A DNA stretch of 64,000 nt from NCBI GenBank assembly GCA_023091665.1, contig JALJCQ010000025.1, forward strand, positions 186,001-250,000, read 5' to 3'. Source of the stretch: Pythium myriotylum. Its lineage: Eukaryota > Oomycota > Peronosporomycetes > Pythiales > Pythiaceae. This document shows positions 9,996 to 20,066 of this stretch, in pieces. Position 1 is the stretch's first letter; the number at the start of each line of letters is the position of its first letter. The notes under the pieces were generated by a model. The model did no database searches. It was not told the origin of the DNA and worked only from the letters and a program-made list of their open reading frames with translations. Both the position numbers and the translations under genes were made by a program.

Positions 9996-11423
9996 ATGAA
10001 GGTCTTTGTCTCGGTCGCTGCCGCGCTGCTCTGCATCGCGTCGTTCTCGCCCGACGCCACGGTCGAGGCCAAGATCGCCCCGCGCCACGTGCCGGGCCCG
10101 CAGACGGCCGTCGAGAACTATGCGCACTCGACGCGCCGTCTTGACGAGGGTGAGGAGGCGGCCGCCCCGGAGGGCGCCGAGGAGGAGACTGCTGATGCTC
10201 CGGAGGAGGAGACCCGCAGCAACGACGCTGAGGAGGAAGAGACCGCCGACGCTCCGGAAGAGGAGACGCGCAGCAACGAGACCGAGGAGGAGGTCGCCCC
10301 GACCGGATCGGACGAAGAGATCCCGGATCCGTTCGCGGCCGACCGCGAGGCTGCTGCTACGGAGACGCGCAGCAACGAGACTGAGGAGGAAGAGACCGCC
10401 GACGCTCCGGAGGAGGAGACGCGCAGCAACGACGCTGAGGACGCGGTCGACACCGCCGGGTCGCAGGAAGAGATCCCGGACCCATTCGCGGCCGACCGTG
10501 AGGCTGCCGCTACGGAAACTCGCAGCAACGAGACTGAGGAGGAAGAGACCGCCGACGCCCCGGAGGAGGAGACGCGCAGCAACGAGACCGAGGAAGAGGT
10601 CGCCCCAACTGGCTCGGATGAAGAGATCCCTGATCCATTCGCGGCTGATCGTGAGGCTGCTGCTACGGAGACCCGCAGCAATGAGACTGAGGGCGAAGAA
10701 ACGGCTGATGCTCCGGAGGGAGAAGATAACGGCGAAGAACGTCGTCTCCAGGAAGATGAAGAGGCCACCCCTGAAGAGCCCGCTGCGGAGGACGCCGCCC
10801 CAGAAGAGCCTGCTGCCGAGACCCGCAGCAACGACGAGGAGCCTGCTGCGGAGGAGCCTGCTGCGGAGGACGCCGCCCCGGAGGAGCCTGCTGCTGAGAC
10901 CCGCAGCAACGACGAGGAGCCTGCTGCGGAGGAGCCTGCTGCTGAGGAGCCTGCTGCGGAGGACGCCGCCCCGGAGGAGCCTGCTGCCGAGACCCGCAGC
11001 AACGACGAGGAGCCTGCTGCGGAGGAGCCTGCTGCGGAGGACGCCGCCCCGGAGGAGCCTGCTGCTGAGACCCGCAGCAACGACGAGGAGCCTGCTGCGG
11101 AGGAGCCTGCTGCTGAGGAGCCTGCTGCGGAGGACGCCGCCCCGGAGGAGCCTGCTGCCGAGACCCGCAGCAACGACGAGGAGCCTGCTGCGGAGGAGCC
11201 TGCTGCGGAGGACGCCGCCCCGGAGGAGCCTGCTGCTGAGACCCGCAGCAACGACGAGGAGCCTGCTGCGGAGGAGCCTGCTGCGGAGGACGCTCCGGCT
11301 GACAGTGAAGCTCGCCTCCTTCAGCAGAGCGAGCATGCGGTGGAGACGCTCGAAGACTTCGGCCTTGAGCGCAGCGACGACAACCAGGAGGACGACCGTC
11401 GCCGCAACCTGCGCTCGGCCTAA
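9996..11423 (+). CDS. Secreted acidic repeat protein with thirteen ETRSN motifs
   Basis: 475 residues, intronless. An N-terminal signal peptide (MKVFVSVAAALLCIASF) is followed by a Glu/Ala/Pro-rich low-complexity body. The first half (to ~residue 245) repeats blocks built from EETADAPEEETRSN and EEIPDPFAADREAAATETRSN-like units. The second half repeats EEPAAEEPAAEDAAPEEPAAETRSND-like units of 26 or 31 residues. I count 13 ETRSN copies. RRLDEGEE near residue 47 and ERRLQEDEE near 249 faintly recall an RxLR-dEER region but are not canonical. The long open frames on the other strand and in frame 2 are by-products of the in-frame GC-rich repeats; the signal peptide and upstream initiator fix the sense. 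Likely a wall- or matrix-associated mucin-like protein. Confidence 0.8.
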   Translation: MKVFVSVAAALLCIASFSPDATVEAKIAPRHVPGPQTAVENYAHSTRRLDEGEEAAAPEGAEEETADAPEEETRSNDAEEEETADAPEEETRSNETEEEVAPTGSDEEIPDPFAADREAAATETRSNETEEEETADAPEEETRSNDAEDAVDTAGSQEEIPDPFAADREAAATETRSNETEEEETADAPEEETRSNETEEEVAPTGSDEEIPDPFAADREAAATETRSNETEGEETADAPEGEDNGEERRLQEDEEATPEEPAAEDAAPEEPAAETRSNDEEPAAEEPAAEDAAPEEPAAETRSNDEEPAAEEPAAEEPAAEDAAPEEPAAETRSNDEEPAAEEPAAEDAAPEEPAAETRSNDEEPAAEEPAAEEPAAEDAAPEEPAAETRSNDEEPAAEEPAAEDAAPEEPAAETRSNDEEPAAEEPAAEDAPADSEARLLQQSEHAVETLEDFGLERSDDNQEDDRRRNLRSA

Positions 11424-11527
11424 AGTCGAGGATACAGTGTAACAACAAGTCGCTATGTGTCCATGAAACTCGTGTCTATTTTGCCTAATAACAACCTCAT
11501 CCAAACTCTAGATCGCCTTGTCCCGAC

Positions 11528-12711
11528 TCAGGATCTACCACTCCAAGCAGCAGGACCACTACCGTCTTCTGCCAGAACACCTGCGGTCTGCTTGATCTCG
11601 CGTTCTTTGGTCTGGATCTTGCGGCGCACTTTGCTGCCCATCCACGCGCCGCGGTGGTCGTCTGGACGTCGCAAGTCCACAAACGCCGGCGGCGGAGCTG
11701 CGAGCATCGCCTCGACATCGTCGCCTTTCTTTGCGACGCGACGATACCAGATATCGCGAAGTCGTGCTCGCTCGCTCTCCGCCATCGCGCCGCGTGCCTC
11801 CGGGCACAGATGGAAAAGCTGCAGTAAGACCATCCCCGTCGCGACGTTGAGGTTGAGCGAGTCGGCAAACCCGTGGATCGGCAGGTAGACCCGCTTGGAA
11901 GCCGCCGCGAGCATGGTCTCACTGACACCGTCGGCTTCCCGTCCCATGACGATCGCAAGGCGCTCCGGGAGCTCGAGGCCGCGGTCGCTCTCTAACGACT
12001 CGGCCGTCTGGCTCAAGTCGGTCGCCCAGATCTGTCACATTCAAAATCAGCCATCGGATAGCGATCAGCGATACAGCACCAGTGGACGGTATATAGTGTA
12101 CGTACCTCGTAGCCATGGCTGAGCAGATCCTGGATGCACTCCTCGGTCGTCTTGAACCGCCTGATCGTGAGCCACTCGGTGGCTTCCTGCACGCCACATC
12201 GCCCACCCCAAGATCAGCCACGACAACGCCCATTACCAATGAAAAAACCACGCGCATCATGCAACGCACCCGTGCAATGCGTCGCTTGGCGTTGTCCTGC
12301 TTGTACATCGCCGGCTCGACGATCCAGACGTGCTGGATGCCCATGCACTCGGCCGTGCGCAGCACGGCCTGCTGGTTAAACATATCGCAGCTCGCTTCGA
12401 GCACGAGCGCGACGCGCGCCGTGCGCCGCGCCAGCACGGTCTCGGCCTTGCGGATGCGCCGCGGCACGCCCGACTCGCTGCGCGACCACCCACTCGCGCG
12501 TCAGTCCTTCCTTTCCTCATCCGCATCCATTGTCTACAACAGCTCACCAACGGTCGCCGTCGCTCTCCACGTCGATCTGCGCCGGCACCAACGGGTGCAG
12601 CCGCCTCGCGCGGCCCCCGCGCCACTTGGCGACGCTGCGCGCGGCGTTCTGCGCCGCCAGCACGGCCGCGACCGCCGCCGCCGCGACCACCACGTCTCTC
12701 GTCGTGAGCAT
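11528..12711 (-). CDS. SpoU/TrmH-type 2'-O-ribose RNA methyltransferase
   Basis: Four exons: 12711-12548, 12477-12270, 12186-12106 and 12031-11528, with GT-AG introns, giving ~318 residues. The SpoU (SPOUT) fold is clear from NQQAVLRTAECMGI near residue 90 (motif 1, with the conserved Asn and Arg), IVMGREADGVS near 172 (motif 2, SAM binding) and LPIHGFADSLNLNVATG near 200 (motif 3, trefoil knot). Order and length fit TrmH, which methylates G18 of tRNA, although SpoU relatives acting on rRNA share these motifs. The first ~30 residues (LTTRDVVVAAAAVAAVLAAQ) are hydrophobic and Arg-containing, so a mitochondrial presequence or membrane anchor is possible. Confidence 0.85.
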
Positions 12712-13022
12712 CTATCTTCTTTCAGGGAATAGAAGTGCCATCTCTCAACGTACTTAAATGTCACTCTTTCGAGGGAAATGGCCCGAAGTGAGGTTCGTAA
12801 CTCGACCAGTTCCTAACGGATCCGTGGGAAGACGAGCTGGAAAGGAAGGAACGGGTGAGGCCAGAAGCGAAGTGCCCGGAGCGGCCCAGTCGGTCTCTGG
12901 ATCTCGCTCGCGCCGCCGCTCGGCTTGTTCTCGCGCCGCGCGCGTGCGTCTCGGAACCGCGCGCGTCTCTGCTCGCTGCTCGTGCGCGTCGCGCCGCGCG
13001 AATCACTCTGGATCGCGCGTTA

Positions 13023-13037
13023 TCATTCGCATTTTCC
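13023..13037 (+). promoter_or_regulatory. Oomycete initiator-like core promoter
   Basis: TCATTCGCATTTTCC, a very good match to the initiator consensus, ending 9 bp before the ATG at 13046. The position supports this start over the longer upstream frame. Confidence 0.55.
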
Positions 13038-13045
13038 CGTCGTCC

Positions 13046-14604
13046 ATGGGGCTGCTCTCGTTCTCCAAGCGCGCGCCGTCGTCCACGGACGAGCACTCGC
13101 CGCTGCTGCGCGCGTCCTCGTCGTACGAAGGCTCGTACATGTCGATGCCGTCGACGCACGCCGCGTCGTCCGCGGGCGCGCACGAGTTCCGGCCGATCAT
13201 GTTTGCCGAGAAGGCGCTCGCGGCGCTGCTCAACGGCGTGCTGCTCTACGCGCTCTGCTGCATGGTCGGACTGCTCTTCGTCTCGCTCAACTACGAAGGC
13301 ATGCTCGGCAACCGCGTCAACTGGTGGCTCGTCTTCGTGCCCTTTTGGGTCGCCAACGCCGCCATGCTCCTCGCGCACATCTCGTCGTTCCGCCACGCCA
13401 AGCAGCTGCGCCAGTGGGCTGAAGTCGACACCATGTCGAACGAGCCGCTGCTGCCGCTGCTGCGCCGCATCGTCACCGTCTACGCCGTGAGCGTGCCGCT
13501 CGCCGTGCTGCTGCTCTGGAGCGAGCTCGCGTTCTGCGCGCGGCTCGAGGACGCGAGCACGAGTCTCTACGCCTGCTACGCGCCGCTGCTGGTCATCCAA
13601 GTTGCGTTCTTCATCCGCTACCTGCTCTGTCGCTCCGATAGCACGCTGCCGGTGAGTGTGTTTTGATGATTGCCAAGCGTGTGTCATATCTAAGAGAAGG
13701 TCTCACATGTTCTTGCGCTTTTATGTAGGGCGTATGCTGGATCCTGATCTTTGTGTTCACGTTCCTGCTCGCGTACCAGACCAACAGCGAGCGCGTGCTC
13801 ACGCCCCACATCACCAAGCCAGATGATGAGAACGCCGTGACAAGCAACGCGACGTCGTCGTCAGCACCGCCCGTCAAGGCCTTGCCGTCCGCTTCGACCG
13901 AGGTGTACGCGCTCTCGTGGTGGACCGTCGCGTCGCCGTTGTTCGTGTTCGAAGCGCTTATGGCCATGGCGCTCGTAGTCGTGCTCTACAACGAGTTCTC
14001 GGGCATCTACCGCATGACCCGGTGGCAATTCGGCGCCAGCGCGCTATACCTGCTCGCGCTTGTGGCCGCCGTGGCCGGCCAGCTCATGATGCTCGAGCAT
14101 CTCGACTACCACTGGGGTACGTTCTTCTTCCCGTCGGCGCTGCTCTTCTTTGGGTTGGTATGCGCCAGCGTTGCGGTGTATATTGTCGGGCGCCAACACG
14201 TGCAGGAACTCATGGCGACCAAAGGCGGCGCAGTGCCCGTGCCGCTCACGCGCACGAGCCAAGGGTGGATCACGAGCCACGCAGTCTCGGAGCACTGGAT
14301 CCTGTTCGGTGACATTTACCTCACGGCTGACGGCCTCAACTACCGGAACCAGACAGGCGGCCAGCGACGAAACAGCGTGACCGCCATGGCTACCAAGTCT
14401 GCGCCACTGTGGAAGCGCGCGTGTCGGTGGTCTGCTCGCGTCTTGTGCTGTGGAACGACTGGCGGCTCGCCGAGCAGTGCGGCCAGCGAGAACCACCTGA
14501 CGGCGAATGATCCGGAGCAGCGGATTCTGAATACGCTCAAGAGAAGAACGTCTGGCAGTTATAGCGATATCAAGATCGAGTTGGACACGCCCAAAGGCCA
14601 GTGA
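13046..14604 (+). CDS. Multi-pass membrane protein, TMEM185/Fragile-X-F-like
   Basis: Two exons (13046-13651 and 13729-14604; donor GTGAGT, acceptor TATGTAG) encode ~493 residues. After a Ser-rich cytosolic N-terminus there are about eight hydrophobic segments (for example LLYALCCMVGLLFVSL, WWLVFVPFWVANAAMLLA, FVFEALMAMALVVVLY, FFPSALLFFGLVCASVAVYI). Repeated aromatic-Val-Pro-Phe/Leu-Trp pairs resemble the TMEM185 (Fragile-X-F-associated) family; I offer that name with moderate confidence. The C-terminal ~130 residues are soluble and basic/Ser-rich. Function in this family is poorly defined. It is head-to-head with the TrmH gene, ~330 bp apart. Confidence 0.75.
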
Positions 14605-14802
14605 GTGGTGTATCTTGTCAGTCAGGGAATTCGATTAATATAGCCTCGATGGGGCTTTGCATTCTCTCTTGCTGGTCGTCATTTGTGCTAAACCTGGATA
14701 GGCGAGGTTGAGACGACGAGGACGAGGAGGCTAAAGGTTTGGGCAGGGAAGCCAGGCAGGTCGCACGCGGTCTGAGCCTTCAGCTCTGAGCAGGTACTCG
14801 CG

Positions 14803-16750
14803 ATGAAGCGACGGTTGCCTGCGCCAGCAAATGCTTCGTCGAGTGGTAGTGCTGACCATCCACTTGGTGGGGACTACAGCGATCCAGAGCATCGCGACGC
14901 CTTAGCACCAGGCCTCCATGTCAATTTGAGTGAGAAGCGCCGTGCAAATATACAGATCCACCCGCTTCATGAAGATCCGGTTCTCCAAACGCTCACACCG
15001 CGATCGCTCGCTCGAAGTGTGGCTGAGCTGGACGCTCTCCGCTTTCGCGTCCAAGAACTGGAGATTAAGCTCTCACAGCACGAAGTGGAGTCATTGCCAC
15101 CAGCCGTCACGCCATGCAAAAGCAGGCTTCCTCCAATTCAGCAAGATACAGTCTTTCTAGCTAACGCAGAGGTAGCGTGCCCACTACTGATTATGCTTTT
15201 GTGTATGGAAATCTCATATCTTTCGCGCTGCTTAGATCTCGTCTGGTGGAGGAGCACGATCGACATCCGATCTGAAAGCAACGGTAAATGGAGCGTCTAC
15301 ATTCGGGTTAGACCGTATCGCCAGCGTTCCGGAACTCTTCGCACGCAAACCCGTCGCACCGCCGCTTGTGCTGCTGCCAATGTCTCCATGCAAAAAGGTC
15401 GTCGATACAATATCAGAACCACAGCCTTGTGAGGCGGCGAAGGTCGATCAAACAGGTGCAATCTGCACTCCAACACTGACCGATCCGCCGTCGCCGACTT
15501 CCTCTGTCATATCAACGTCGTCTCCGCACAAAGAACAGGCGAAGATCTCCATTGAGCATGACGGTGACGCTAGCTTTGCAGTATCTCAGCGACAGAGGCT
15601 TTACCAAATTCTCAAACGAGTGAGCGCCGTCATCTCGGTTTCCGAAGACGACGTACGTCCTGCTGGAACTGGATTACCGCCACTAGGGGTCAGCACTGAT
15701 TGATGTATTTTATTGGTGTTGTAGCTGGTCTTACTGAAGAAGCTCGTAGATGCGGAGTTCGGTGACGTCATCGCGTTCCTTCTCGAGGTTGAGCACATCC
15801 ACGATGCCTCTCTTCTGGCGGAAAGTCTGAGCTACTTTCTCCACCACGGTTCTCCATCCAAAGAAAAACTCCGTCACCAGTTCCGTCTCGAGCTACCTCG
15901 TCACCATCCCGTGTGGAGTATTCAGTACCCGCTCCAGAAGATTGCACGCAACCTTGAGCAGCTGCGCACGTCGATGCCCGATGGGTCCCCTTTAAAAGAC
16001 AAGACAGAGGTCATCGTACTCGTGGCCAGCGGCGCGTACAATCCGATCCACATGCTCCACATCCGAGCCTTCTACGTTGCGCGGCAGTTCGTGGAAAGCA
16101 ACTACAAGTTTCCTGTGGTCGGCGCGTTCATCTCGCCATCGCATGATACGTTTGTGCGTGTCAAGAACCGCCGCAACCCGCACGAGATGATCACCAAACG
16201 TCACCGGCTCGGGCTCATCGAGGCCGCCGTGGCCTCATCGTCGTGGATTGAAGTGGACAAATGGGAGATTACGCGGCGCCGCGTACTCGACTACCTCAGC
16301 ACGCTCACGCACGTGCGTGAGATGTGCGAGTCGCACTTTGCGCACTTCAAGTTCCACATTGTGTACGTCTGTGGCTGCAACACGGTCGTCAAGCTGAGCC
16401 ACTCGGCGCTAAAAGACGAGGGCTTTGGCTGCATCACCGTCTGCCGCCCGGCGCAGACGCAGATGGTGATGAAACACCTGGGCAAGACGCTCTCGAAGAG
16501 CACGACGATCGTCGAGGACACTGGCGTGCTGCCCGTCGAGCTCGAGCGCGCCACGAGCTTCCGCGTGCGGCAGGCCATGGGCAACGACAAGCTGCTCGCG
16601 AGTCTCGAGATGATGGTGGGCAAGCCGGCCATGCAGTACCTCACCAAGCACGCCATCCCCGCCAAAGTGGCCGGCCGCGAGCCCTGGACCGACGAAGACA
16701 AGGCCTGGCGCCCGTCCGACCTCACCTACGTCGAGTACATGGAAGGCTGA
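14803..16750 (+). CDS. NMNAT: Nicotinamide/nicotinate mononucleotide adenylyltransferase with long N-terminal extension
   Basis: Three exons (14803-15171, 15236-15652 and 15725-16750, all phase 0) encode ~603 residues. The C-terminal ~245 residues are an NMNAT: ASGAYNPIHMLHIRAF at ~361 (the GxxNPxHxxH nucleotidyl-transferase motif), AFISPSHD at ~395, and TSFRVRQAMG at ~540 (the usual SxTxxR-type motif). The enzyme joins ATP with NMN or NaMN to make NAD or deamido-NAD. Eukaryotic NMNATs are usually 230-400 residues. Here ~340 extra residues precede the domain: a Ser/Pro-rich disordered part, a short coiled coil near residue 80, and a helical region just before the enzyme (LLKKLVDAEFGDVIAFLLEV). 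The extension may serve localisation or regulation. Confidence 0.88.
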
Positions 16751-16903
16751 AAGTTGTTTCTTGCTGTTCCACACGTCGCAGATGCGCGCGTCACACATTT
16801 TGAAATATACTGTAATATACACCACTCGATACCGTATAAACACCCTCGATAACGTGTAAAACGGTATTTTATCAACGTAGCTCCCGAAGAAAAGCCTTCG
16901 AGA

Positions 16904-17467
16904 ATGGGGCGGCGCTCGGCGGCGACGGCGACGCCGCGCAGCGTGCGCGTGTATACGGTGAACGACGAGTCGCGCTACGTGGTCGCGCGCGGCCTCCCGG
17001 CGGTCGGGGTCAGAGACGAGGCGCTCAAGCGGCTCAGTCTCTTCGGCGAGATCGTCGCGCACCGCGCGCTGTCGCCGACGGCCGAGGAGCAAGCGTCGTT
17101 TACCGAGAGCCTCTGGGTCCAGTACGAGACCGTGACGAACGCGCGCCACGCCAAGGCCAAGGCCAAGCAGAAGCCCGTGGTCGGCAGCGTGCTGCACGTC
17201 GCGTACGCGCCGCAGGACGAAACGCCCGAGGATACAGCGCAGAAACTGCGCGAGCGACGCGAGCTGATCGAGCGCCGAGCGATGCCGCGTAGCTACCGAG
17301 AGAGTGGCGCGGGCCAACAGTGGTCGAGAGAGGAAGCTGAGGAAGAGGAAGCGAAGGCCGAGTTTATCGGGCCGCGACTGCCGCCTCGAGCAGCTGGAAG
17401 CACCACGACCACGACGCAAGTTGTTCCGCGCACTGCGGTCGACCGCTCCAAGCGACGACGGATATGA
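16904..17467 (+). CDS. RBM48: RNA-binding protein 48 (RBM48), minor spliceosome factor
   Basis: 187 residues, intronless. Residues 15-110 match RBM48 closely: VYTVNDESRYVVARGLPAVG, then FTESLWVQYETVTNARHAK and GSVLHVAYAPQDETPEDT. This is the RBM48 RRM variant, with a conserved tail that continues into an R/E-rich helix. RBM48 works with ARMC7 in splicing of U12-type introns by contacting the capped U6atac/U12 machinery. The C-terminus ends in KRRRI, a likely nuclear signal. Its tail faces the Spc25 gene (convergent, 35 bp apart). Confidence 0.88.
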   Translation: MGRRSAATATPRSVRVYTVNDESRYVVARGLPAVGVRDEALKRLSLFGEIVAHRALSPTAEEQASFTESLWVQYETVTNARHAKAKAKQKPVVGSVLHVAYAPQDETPEDTAQKLRERRELIERRAMPRSYRESGAGQQWSREEAEEEEAKAEFIGPRLPPRAAGSTTTTTQVVPRTAVDRSKRRRI

Positions 17468-17502
17468 GGGAAGCCAACGCCAAGAGAGCGAGCAGACATA
17501 GA

Positions 17503-18531
17503 TTACACGAGCTTCTTGAATTCACGCCGCATGGCGCGCACGAAAGTAGAAAAATCGGCGGTCGCGTTGACCTCGTGAAGGAGATCGGAGAGAGCCGCCA
17601 CGGGCGGATCGCACGAGTCAGCTACTCGCAACAAGAGCCTCAGTCACAGAGCGCACCAACGGTTTCTGTACTAACGAGAACCCACCGACGATGCTGCCGC
17701 TCTCTGGATCGATGCACATGGAGAAGGAAAACTCGCGCTGCGGGTTCGCCGGGTCGATTTGCGTGAACCGAATCCCGATCTTCTCATCTAGTAGCAGCGC
17801 ATACGTTTTGTCTCAATACAAAGACTTTGCCCACGAACAAGTCCTGAAGTACTCACTGTCGGTCTGCTCGAATGTCAATCCGAGCTGCGCGTACATCGCG
17901 AGTCCGCGTTGCAACTCGCCGAGCTGCTGCGCCCACGACGAGCGCTGGTTCTCGGCCTCGCGCACGAGGTGCTTGAGCTGTTCGTCCTTCTGCTGGTTCG
18001 CGTCGAAGAGCTCGCGCAGCACGGGCTCCTTCTTGGCCTTCTCCGACTACACAAAATTCATCTCCCATGAGCATGAATTGTCTCTGCAACGCGACAGCTC
18101 TCTCATACTTTGAGCACTTCGATCTCGACCTCCTGGGCCGTGACTTTGCTCTGCTGGTCGTGGGCGTCTACAAACGATTCCTCGTCAGCCACGACGCAAA
18201 AACAAACAGCCTACGCCTACAACGACAACGCACTGGTCGTAGCTTCTCGGTGTTCGTGCTGCAGCAGCTCGCGCTTGCGCTGCGCTTCGGTCGACAGCCG
18301 CGCCAACTCTTGCTCGGCGAACTCGAACTCGCGCTTCTCGTTGAGCAGGCGGCTCTTCTGCTCGTTGATCCAGCTCTCGAGCTCCTGGCGCGTCTCGAGC
18401 GTCGCCTTCATGAGCGCGTCGGCCTCCACGACGTCGCGGTCCAGGCCGCCGCCGCCCTCGAGCGAGAGGCGCCCGACCCCGAGGCTCGTGCGCATCGCCA
18501 TACTCGATTCAAATGAGAAAACTCGCGCCAT
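17503..18531 (-). CDS. SPC25: Kinetochore protein Spc25 (NDC80 complex)
   Basis: Five exons by splice consensus: 18531-18234, 18167-18109, 18046-17857, 17811-17686 and 17624-17503, giving ~264 residues; all phases agree. The N-terminal two-thirds is coiled coil (QELESWINEQKSRLLNEKRE onwards). The C-terminus has the Spc25 globular head: RFTQIDPANPQREFSF, then DPPVAALSDLLHEVNATADF and FVRAMRREFKKLV at the end. Spc25 pairs with Spc24 to anchor the NDC80 complex to the inner kinetochore. An alternative start ten codons downstream (MAMRTSL) is possible. Confidence 0.85.
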
Positions 18532-19674
18532 GGTCACATACATATGACCCTGGATTGAAGTGGACCACCTTGTCCAAGGTCCCAGCATGTGGTCCAAGTG
18601 TAACCAGGATACTGTGAGTCAGCTAATCGATCGATGGAGCCACTTCAACTTTGGCGAAGATACTTTGCGATCATGCTTGCCTTTTGGTTGGGAGAGAACG
18701 CATTCGCTCAATGGCAAGGCGACCGAGAAGGCCGTTTCGCTTCGCATGCTCCGTGATGGCCGTCTTGGTCGCAGGTTTCTGGTCCTCAAGGGGCACAACG
18801 CGTTGGATTTACAGACGGCAACTCGTTCTCGCATCTGCCAGAGAGCTGCTGCGGTCGAAGCGTCGCGTTTCACGCTGGCTCCACGCCGTTAACAAAGCTG
18901 CGATCATTGTCCCAGAAGGCGGTCGATGCAGCAAGTGGCGTGTCTTCGTGGCGTCCTCGTCGGCTTCAGCCAAGCCCTCACACGCCAGCGACCCACCACC
19001 ACGACTTTCGATATTTCCTTTAGCGGTCGTCTTGTTGTGTTGATGGCGTCGTGGTCATTTGCATGCGCGAGTTGATGACGCGTTCCACAGCGACTGTACG
19101 TGGCAAACCCGGCAGGAAATGCGAGTCCAGCATGGCAAGAAAATAATTTGTGAAGAATTAGCCGTTTCGCTTCCTCTAAAACTTGAGCACCTGCTTAAGG
19201 ACATGCACGTAGAACTGCTGCGAGAATGAAGAGATTCGAATGAGAGAACCCTCTAGAGTTTGATGAGTGAAGCGGTCCAGCTAAAACGTACCCATCCGCC
19301 AGCTTGAGATCTTTCGACGTTTACTTCAGAGCGTCGAGTCCAACGCCTCGAAATTGTAGAAACTTTTGGGCTGTACGTACAGTATCAGCAGAGACTCTCT
19401 CGACCGCCAAGGTGCTCGAAGTGAGTTGGAAAGTTCCATGGCGGTACATAGGAAACGATCGCGTATGAAGTTCTCTCGGGCGTTGAGGAAAGCTGATCCG
19501 TCGCGCTCCTCTCCGTCCACCATCCTCCTCTCGCATCGTGCTGCGTCTGCTCGCCACGTTCTCTTTCTTGGCTGCCTTGATTTCTGCCGGTCTGGCCTTT
19601 AACTACCAGCTCACTTTCGAAAACGACTTTCGATCACCACTTCACTCGGTCTCAACCTTCGTCATCTTCACGCC
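18532..19674. other. Region without a confident gene
   Basis: Between Spc25 and the GPI-type protein. Plus-strand ORF 18711-19043 (~110 residues: Arg-rich start, then CSVMAVLVAGFW as a possible membrane helix, ending in a hydrophobic SIFPLAVVLLC) might be a small gene, but a competing frame overlaps it and nothing is recognisable. The rest shows nothing I can support. Confidence 0.3.
19609..19630 (+). promoter_or_regulatory. Oomycete initiator-like core promoter
   Basis: GCTCACTTTCGAAAACGACTTT, an approximate match to the initiator plus flanking region, ~45 bp before the ATG at 19675. Confidence 0.4.
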
Positions 19675-19947
19675 ATGAAGTTCTGGAAGCCGTTCGCGCT
19701 TGTCTGCATGTTTGCACTCGCTACTTCGACCGTGGCCAACGATGCTGGTGAAGAAGATTACGGAAGTGGATCGGGAGGATCTTATGAAGGCTCCGAAGCT
19801 GGCAACCGAACCAACGGAACGGATGGTGACGTCCCGAGTGGCGGTGGCGGTGGTGTTCCCTCGCCCAGTAGCGCCGCGGAAGGTGTCACGTGGCAGACAA
19901 CCGTACTTGCGTTCTCGGCTACGGCCGTTGCGGCCGCACTCGTCTAG
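19675..19947 (+). CDS. Small GPI-anchored-type surface protein
   Basis: 90 residues, intronless. Signal peptide 1-~21 (MKFWKPFALVCMFALATSTV), then an acidic Gly/Ser-rich segment with two N-glycosylation sequons (NRT, NGT) and a PSGGGGGVPSPSS linker, then a hydrophobic C-terminal tail (VLAFSATAVAAALV) that ends at the stop without basic residues. That layout is typical of GPI-anchored proteins. It has no cysteines outside the signal peptide and no recognised domain. It is probably a wall or plasma-membrane surface protein. Confidence 0.7.
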   Translation: MKFWKPFALVCMFALATSTVANDAGEEDYGSGSGGSYEGSEAGNRTNGTDGDVPSGGGGGVPSPSSAAEGVTWQTTVLAFSATAVAAALV

Positions 19948-20066
19948 GGCTTGGGATATGCCTCCGTCGTAGAACCTTTGCCTCTTCTCGATCTCGCCGT
20001 TTACTGCCTTTGTTCGTGAGCGACAATGTTCTTTAGCTTCGCCTCACTCATTAATACCACCATCAT

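Noticed and set aside
10120..10150. RxLR effector reading of RRLDEGEE in the acidic protein
   Set aside because: Not R-x-L-R, and the body is a long repeat protein unlike RxLR effectors.
9885..11504. 539-residue minus-strand frame and a 478-residue frame-2 plus frame over the acidic repeat gene
   Set aside because: Both are by-products of GC-rich in-frame repeats. Only frame 9996-11423 has a signal peptide, an initiator-like element and sensible composition.
12761..13687. Long minus-strand frame rich in Arg/Glu opposite the TMEM185-like gene
   Set aside because: Shadow of GC-rich third positions; the plus strand has membrane helices and splice sites.
18168..18233. A frameshift in Spc25 between its first two exons
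   Set aside because: Using the acceptor TTTGTAG gives matching phase; the earlier candidate acceptor was wrong.
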